A DNA stretch of 64,000 nt from Heterobilharzia americana (Eukaryota; Platyhelminthes; Trematoda; Strigeidida; Schistosomatidae): NCBI GenBank assembly GCA_944470555.2, contig OX104127.1, positions 44,939,934-45,003,933 of the forward strand, read 5' to 3'. A program made the translations under genes and the position numbers. The notes under the pieces were generated by a model. It saw only the letters and a list, made by a program, of their open reading frames with translations. It ran no database searches and had not been told where the DNA came from. This document shows positions 57,500 to 64,000 of this stretch, in pieces (the first letter of the stretch is position 1; the number at the start of each line of letters is the position of its first letter).

Positions 57500-57665
57500 A
57501 GAAATCCATGACTCACTTTCCGTCCTATTTGAGACTCGTCAACTGAATGAACCTATTTTCCAGTGAGGGGTGTTGTTCCCACTAAGACTCGAACCCGGGA
57601 ATGATCGTTTGAAACTCCACAGTGTTATCTACTTAGCCACCTAGTCGCTATAGCCACCTCTTGAG
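57500..57665 (-). mobile_element. Sm-alpha SINE, 3'-complete, single copy
   Basis: On the minus strand the A/B-box region (GGCTAAGTAGATAACACTGT; GGGTTCGAGTCTTAGTGG) precedes the hammerhead. That reads TCAGTTGACGAGTCTCAAAT, AGGACGGAAAG and CATGGATTTC: TTGACGA and GGAAA are near-core with two changes. It is probably inactive. Confidence 0.65.
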
Positions 57666-59638
57666 GATATGACAACTAAAAGGATAGCCTGTCATTAGTA
57701 TAAGATAACGAACGTTTTCAAGCTAATGAATGTCACTGAAAGTTTAATAGAAGTTGGATTAAATGACTAGTTTTTGAGAATGAGTTGAACAACACGATAA
57801 AACACTTAAAGAATGAACTGCTAGCCGAAAAACTGAGAAACAGGTTAGAGTTCACACAATATGAGAAGTAAGCAAAATGAAATGAGGAAAATGAGTGGTC
57901 CTTTGATGAAATAAACACTAAGACAATGAAATTAGAAGAGGCAGAACAAGTACTTTTTTTGTATGCATAGCTCTATGATTTCTATTTAAATAGCCAGAAA
58001 TTTAGTGATGCAAAGAAGGTGAACACGTACGAACTCTGACTAGCTCTTCTTCACCCCGTAGATAGGTTTGAAAGATGTTACTGGTGGAAATTGTGTGAGC
58101 AGTGACGAGATGTTCAGTTACTCCATCCATAATGGAACTGTCATCACCTGTTCTCAAGCATGCAGGATAGTTCTCTTGAGTCACCTCCGACAAAATTGGC
58201 GCTCACCAATCAATATACTTGTCTCCAAAGGTGGATGTAAGCTAGTTTACACACGTAGAGATGTTTAGAGTTGCGTTCTTGTCTTCAAATTTTTCAGGAA
58301 ATAGTGAACCACTGATGAAAACCCTGAATGTTGTTGCGCGAAACATTCTTCCCAGGATGTGTGAGACCCTTTTGTTTAGAATGTCACCAGCTGAATGATA
58401 TTTAAAATTTCAGTTCTTGCGTAGCCACACAGATGAAGAAATCTCTCTGAGTCTTCGGCTTAATGTCTTATCCATACAAATAGGCTGATATCGATTGTCA
58501 GTCAGGATTTTTCCAGGGTGTTGGGGTGCCAAATACGTTGCCTGCACATTGCAAGAGATGTAGCTAAGTTTAATTATGAAGTTGATGCAGTGGATGTCAC
58601 TAAGCTTGGTGATGGAACCCCCACTAGATACAGTTAAATTTGTTTCGTAACCTATAGAAATCCAACTGTAGCAGCTTGTCAGTTGGCCGTTTGATTTAAA
58701 CTTTCTGTAAATTGACCTCATCTATCAGTCTTCTTTTTCAAGAAACAGGACTGAGGACTGAATTTCCACTTCAAGACTGAACTTAATCTCCGAATGATAG
58801 CTGTTGAACGCATGTGGTGGATAATTCATTTCGCATGTTATGAAAGCACCATCAATAAATCTTTTATACAGTTGGGAGTCAATTATTAACTTTAGTTGGC
58901 CATTTTTCTAATTTGATTTAAATTAACAAAGTCGTTTAAAGAGCTTTTTCGCACAACCATTCTTCATTTTGTTATATAACTCTAGGAACATAGAGCTGAA
59001 CATATCCAACACTTCTTATTGATTCTTAATCTTTATCTGATTGTGAGTAAACTTGAAGGGGAACTACTTTAGAATTCATGTTTATAACGCGTCTTGTTGG
59101 AATTCTTCTAAGTTGTTAGTGATGAGCAAAGCATTTTTACTTAACAGGAGATACCACTACTATTATAACCATCAAAAGTTATCATTGATGATTGCAGTGA
59201 CGGATAAATACCATGATTGAAGTATAATGGACATAAATATAAAAATATATCAAAAAAAACAAGTCAGAGAGGATGTTTATGGTATAATTGATCAGTTTTC
59301 TCCTGTTTGTTCACATTCTTTCCAAATATATCGATAACATGAAAGAAGATACTGTTGACATTAATCAAGGATATTATCAACAACTTGTAAACATTAAAAA
59401 AGTAGAACAGTATAGATAGAGACGAACATGTTTTCTTGTAATTTAGGAAAATATCACAATCTGATTTCAGATATGTTCTCACGTTCACTTTTCGTCAACG
59501 TTATGTTTTTAAAGAGGATAATGTACCGGCATATTTTGGTACTGCTGGTTAAACGGACAACACTGAGGTGAACAATTTATTTTCTGTGGTATCCAACTTA
59601 GTGTCTACGAGTAGGGGCATATGTAGCATGAGTTTGTT
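57666..59638. other. Long unassigned region
   Basis: Minus ORFs of 61-103 codons occur (57733-57918, 58002-58193, 58410-58721), none with a motif. The last overlaps a Penelope-like terminal motif and is likely part of a decayed element. Confidence 0.4.
58577..58622 (+). ncRNA. Decayed Penelope-like terminal hammerhead motif
   Basis: GAAGTTGATGCAGTGGATGT, then the hairpin GTCACTA-AGCT-TGGTGAT and GGAAC. It aligns with 21541-21590 (GAAGTTAGTGTTGAAGATGT). The hairpin is well kept, but the core is altered (CAGTGGA, GGAA). Confidence 0.4.
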
Positions 59639-59639
59639 T

Positions 59640-60105
59640 CTACTAATTGTTAATTGTATTGTTATTGTGTGAAGATTGAAGGCGAAATAAAAATTCGACC
59701 GCGTTCCAAATTTTCATTTCACCTTCAACTACTTCCCAGTAACAATACTAGTCTGCCAAAACCACAGATATCTCAGATGGTTAAAAGTGGTAATCAGTAT
59801 GATGCTCCCCCTCTCTGATTCAGTTAGGCTTGGATTGAGATGAGAAGTCCTGACTAGGCAGCCAGTGTGAGTACGATCAAGCGGTAGTAAGGCGTCATGA
59901 ATTCACATGGTAATCACTCAGAACCCATGGTGATTGAAGTGAAACAAACATCTGGTCAGCAATCGGACTTCGTAGCTCAGTTGATAGAGCACTGGTTCAG
60001 AAACCGGGTGGCCGCCGGTTTGAATCTCAACTTGGTTCAAATTTTCATTTCATCTTCAATCACCACCTAGTAACAATACTAGTCTGCCAAAAGTACGGCT
60101 ACCTC
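59640..60105 (+). mobile_element. Fourth repeat family with tRNA-like head
   Basis: Two tail modules (AAATTTTCATTTCACCTTCA at about 59711 and AAATTTTCATTTCATCTTCA at about 60040) enclose a body with AGTCCTGACTAGGCAGCCAG and a tRNA-like head at 59964-60036. This is what a head-to-tail junction of two units would give. It is related to 44180-44600. Confidence 0.65.
59964..60036 (+). tRNA. tRNA-like head of the fourth repeat family
   Basis: CTTCGTAGCTCAGTTGATAG is a strong A-box/D-arm match, and GGTTTGAATCTC is a B-box match. The anticodon arm CTGGT-TCAGAA-ACCGG has a six-base loop and the acceptor stem does not close, so this is a derived sequence and not a working tRNA. Confidence 0.45.
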
Positions 60106-62035
60106 TTAGTGTCGAAAATGAAAATGTATTGTTGTAAATAAAGTGTTGGTCACATATATTATTATTTCACAATTTATATGGATATCAGGATGAACTATAG
60201 TGTTCCTTTTACTTTATACGCAAGACAAGTGCAAACACCTGACTCTTCTCAAAGACAACAACAAAATATCAATCAATATTTCTATACCTACCTTATTTTA
60301 GAAAAAAGCGATCCTGAAAACACAAGTAAAATACCGTAAACATTTCATGTTATTTCCACAATAGGTTTATTTATTTGATATTTCATATAGTTCACAGTGG
60401 TACACTATTATTTACTGAGTGATGGTTCGAGCACAACTGATCTTACTCACAGTTAACTCAGCAACCGACACACAACGGAAATGAGGCTACACTCATTCCG
60501 GATATACGCATAGAACTCAATAACTAAGGAAGCTAAGGAATGACAGAAATGTATAAACTAGGTGTGGGAAGCTAAATAGCTACCTTGATATGGATATGAG
60601 GGATAAACTGTGATCGAAACGCCATCCAGTATATAATAGTGTATCAATAAGTGCTATATGCAATAAATGTAGTATGTAATTGCATTCTACCGTAGTGTCG
60701 ATGTTCTCCACGTATCCTATGTTCGATGATGGGACATTTTTGACTATATCCAAAGCTGGCATTCATATTCTGAACCGTTTCTATTAGTCAGCCTAATCGA
60801 AATGCTCCCAGGAAGACAACGTCTCATTAGATATATTTTGATAATATATACTGCGATGCACTGGTATGATATCTTGTTATGGAGTGCGACAATATCCTCT
60901 AGATTCCTCAAAGAAGCCTGGAAATCCTGGAAAAGCCTTCACAGCCAACCTTGGCATACCAAACGTTCGCAAAAAATCACTTGAGCACACGTGTGAGCCT
61001 CAAATTGGCCAAAGGACTTTCTAGAAAAGTGTACAACTTACCAGGAAATGTATATAAACCCTTTTGTACATTTTCGACTTCACAATAAACCTTTTATCAT
61101 TTTGTCACTTCTTTCTGTTTTCGAAGAACGGGGTGACCGTCTCAGGTGAAGCCTAAGGTTACTGTTCAAGAGTCCTCACACATGTGTCTATATACTTACC
61201 GTAGAGATATATCATATTTGAAATCCGTCAGCTGTGTGTGAATTGCGTTTAATTTAGTCGGTAATAGAATAACAATCGATAAAATTATCTGGTCATCATT
61301 GTTTTTTGATGCCAGACGATCTACTGTTACAATATACAAGCAAGATCGGGTGGTTTCACCTTGTAGTGCACTGTGCTTCTTTCCGTTGGCCTACTGATTT
61401 TCATTAACAGAGGAAATGCATTTGTAGCCTGACTAACTTATTCAAACTATGGTGTTACTTTGTAACTGCTTTCAATTTCTAAGACAGTGTGACCTTCCTT
61501 GATTAAGTTGAGCTGTAAGATATACTTGATGTACAGATGCATGTTGTAAAAACGACTATGGGTTTTTACATGGCACAGTGATTCTTTTTCCAGTCTGGAG
61601 GATTTTAAGGAACTATTGATGGTGGGTAGCAGTCTGAGGGAACTTGAGTGCTGATCGAGTTGTGAGAGCGGTTGACACTTCCCGGATGCCCACACCGTGA
61701 AGGGCTATTTCTTCTTAAGGTACCTGAAAGAGATTTATGTGACCGCAGAGCCCATCGGACATCTGCTTGAGACCTGTTACACGTAACCTTCTGGGTATGA
61801 TTATTTTGAATTTTTGTATTTTTGGTGCTGGATGGTCGAAAGGAAACGACAAATGAACCAACACTGCTGGCCTGGCAGACCTTGGGGCATGGTGGAGTGT
61901 GTTATTTTTGGGGCCGACGTTTTCTAAACCCCCCTTCCACTGAGAAGGCAGCATCAGCATGGCACTGCTGGTTATCTAAGGGAAACACTATACTACTGTC
62001 GCATCCCATGCAGCTAGCAGCAGTACGACTTCGCC
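60106..62035. other. Unassigned region, possibly containing a solo LTR
   Basis: 60985-61150 has GTATATAAACCC (TATA-like), then CACAATAAACC (polyadenylation-like) about 35 bases on, as in a retroviral-type LTR. I could not find defining TG...CA ends or a second copy, so this is only a possibility. No other feature is supported. Confidence 0.3.
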
Positions 62036-62245
62036 CTCAGACCTCCATCATAGTGTAGTAATTTACACTACAACGGTAACTGCTTTTCATCTAACCACTA
62101 TCCAACAGACCTTTTTGGTATGGCAGGACCTCGAGGAAACAAGCGTTCCACCAGCATAGCTCGTTGGGTCATTGGGATATGCAAGCCCGACCACCATGTC
62201 AAGGTAGCAGCTATCGGTGGGGATTCATGCTGGTTACAGGTAGTA
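62036..62245 (+). repeat. Unclassified dispersed repeat, copy 2
   Basis: The plus strand matches the minus strand of 7180-7380 through ACAACGGTAACTGC, GACCTCGAGGAAACAA, TAGCTCGTTGGGTCATTG and AGGTAGCAGCTATCGGTGGG. Identity is moderate. The 61700-62035 part may belong to the same element but has no partner in the window. Confidence 0.5.
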
Positions 62246-64000
62246 GATATAACACTCACTGTTATGAGTAATCTATTAACTTATCGGAGGGACTAACTGT
62301 AAAGGCCAGTGAAATAAACAGTCATGTTTTTTTACACTGTGTAGAAAGGTAGTTATTGAGAAAATAAAGAAGCTTAATTGATTGATTCAGAAGTTGCTAG
62401 GGATACTTCTAAAGTCTCTCATTGGAGATGGTTTAAAACCAGGTTGTTCACCTCGAATTTTACTGTATGTGGAAAGGAGATGAACAAATTACACATAAAG
62501 CATAGAGTAGTAAAAAAAGAAGGGATTAGTACTCAAAAGAGAGAAAGATGATTAAAGAACCAATAAGGTCCACGAATATTTTGATGCAAAAGCTCAGAAC
62601 TCAGACCTAATGAATTCAAAAAGTTGGTGAATGTATTGAATTAGGGAGAAAATATGAAACTTCCAAGTAATCTAGTATACAGACATTAGATATTAAATGA
62701 TTGAAAGTCCTAAAGTTAGACAAAGTGACTGTTGAAGCCGGTTATCAAAATCCAACTGCAACCTGAAGGAAAACTGACAATGTATTGAAGGTTTAAATAC
62801 AATTTAGTATGGCTGTCCAATTAGTTAGCTTGGTGATCAAATCAACAACTGAGTTGAGAGATTTCAGTCATTCATCATGACTAGAGAAGATGACATTGGT
62901 TTTCGTCCAGTGAATGGTCAATATGCATGACCTTTAGAAAAGAAATTACTCTACACGCTAAATTCAAGCTAATGTACAGATGATAGTTCATCGGTTTCTT
63001 CCGTAGAGCAACCATCAACTAACCACTAAATTCTCTCACAGTAGTTAAAATACTATAATGGCTGACCTCTCTCACCATCTGGTAAAGTTAAGGTTTACTT
63101 TTAGCCTCAGAGTTTCATATAATAATGTGTCAAGAGAGTATCTCAAAAATGCTACAGTATTTCACCTGCAGAAATTCAGGTCTTTTTCAGTATTGCATCA
63201 TTATCTGTGAGCAGCAGTACATAAAGCTATATTATTTGGAACAATTCTGCATGGTCTAAGTCGATATCGTCGTATGATCTCGTACAACGTTGTTTATCAA
63301 CATTACACATTTTCTTTTGATTCATAAGTGTATATAAAAATTTGAATTAAAATTTGAAACTTCAAAATTGATGAGCGTGGCCATGAATCTTTGAGGGGAT
63401 ATGGACCTCCTCAAGGTTTACGACAGGTCCTATGGAGCGATGACAACAGGTACTTAACTTCCTGTTAATTAACTTTAAATATCTAACGCTGACGTTCAGT
63501 GGATCACACTTTCGTTTTCGCATTAAAAGCGGTTACTTATTCAAACTGTCAAATGCTTTAATGCTTCGTAAATAGCTTTCATTATATTTAGAAGCGATAG
63601 TCGGAAAGAAAAGTGTTCTTTTCAATGAATTCTCTTCAGGTCCTACAGTTATAAAATGCATTTGTACAGTGTAAAAACAAGTCGTGTTAGGGGGCAGGCA
63701 CATTTTCAAAATGGAGTGAGATCTAGGGATCATAGGAAAATGGATTTATCTTTCTAAATTAGTCAATAATGTGGTGACACATATACACAAGAATGATGTG
63801 ATGGTGGAACAAAAAGATGATGGATAAGATGGCAAGAGTGGTCCTTAGTTTGCTGAAGGCCAAGAGAGAAGTAACGCTTGGACATGTTCTTTCTGAATGA
63901 AGAGTTCAGGTGTGATCAATCTTATTGCAACAGCCCCCACTATGTTGAGTAGGGGTTGGAGAGCTACATGTGGTGTCGTTTTCGGAACACGATAAATGAC
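62246..64000. other. Unassigned AT-rich right end
   Basis: No gene or named repeat recognised; the short ORFs lack motifs. Confidence 0.4.

Noticed and set aside
60985..61150. Solo LTR of a gypsy-like element
   Set aside because: TATA- and AATAAA-like signals are present, but no defined ends, target duplication or second copy could be found.

Overview
The window looks like flatworm nuclear DNA from the blood-fluke genus Schistosoma. The main evidence is many copies of a tRNA-derived element of the S-alpha/Sm-alpha type, whose 3' half is a hammerhead ribozyme (CUGAYGA, GUCC stem, GAAA, then a UC cleavage site). RTE-, CR1- and Penelope-type retroelement remains, AT-rich spacers and GT-AG introns agree with this. 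I cannot name the species. No bacterial or viral genes are visible. Boundaries were read by eye and are mostly good to about 10-20 bases.

Layout. 1-3002 is an essentially perfect (CTA)n array. 3-11.4 kb is AT-rich single-copy-looking DNA with scattered hammerhead SINEs. 11.45-14.67 kb is an almost complete RTE-clade retrotransposon with (TAA)n tail and an exact 18-bp target-site duplication; one single-base deletion splits its ORF. 17.2-20.3 kb is a degenerate full-length relative on the minus strand, also with target duplications. 20.6-21.6 kb holds a Penelope-like remnant. 26.2-27.3 kb is a 5'-truncated RTE copy nearly identical, in opposite orientation, to part of the 17-20 kb copy. 27.9-29.35 kb is a dead CR1/Jockey-type LINE. 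33.45-34.2 kb and 34.72-35.68 kb are two large, nearly perfect palindromes, one made of SINEs and one of Penelope-like sequence. 46.4-49.0 kb and 50.3-50.6 kb are further RTE copies.

Host coding sequence is sparse. Two plus-strand segments, about 42.19-42.64 kb and 54.67-54.96 kb, look like successive exons of one gene of unknown function. Both have GTAAGT donors, their codon phases match across the junction, and the intron between them would be about 12 kb and full of mobile elements. I support no other host exon.

The most interesting theme is the number of unrelated hammerhead families: Sm-alpha SINEs, a second tRNA-derived family of about 395 bp, a third degenerate tRNA-derived family, and foldback/Penelope-like ends. 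In each, stem III is a very short self-complementary sequence, as expected for ribozymes acting as dimers in head-to-tail RNA. Many insertions are head-to-head inverted pairs with the RNA 3' ends outward, and one pair is enclosed by a 12-bp target duplication. This suggests that pairs form in a single insertion event.
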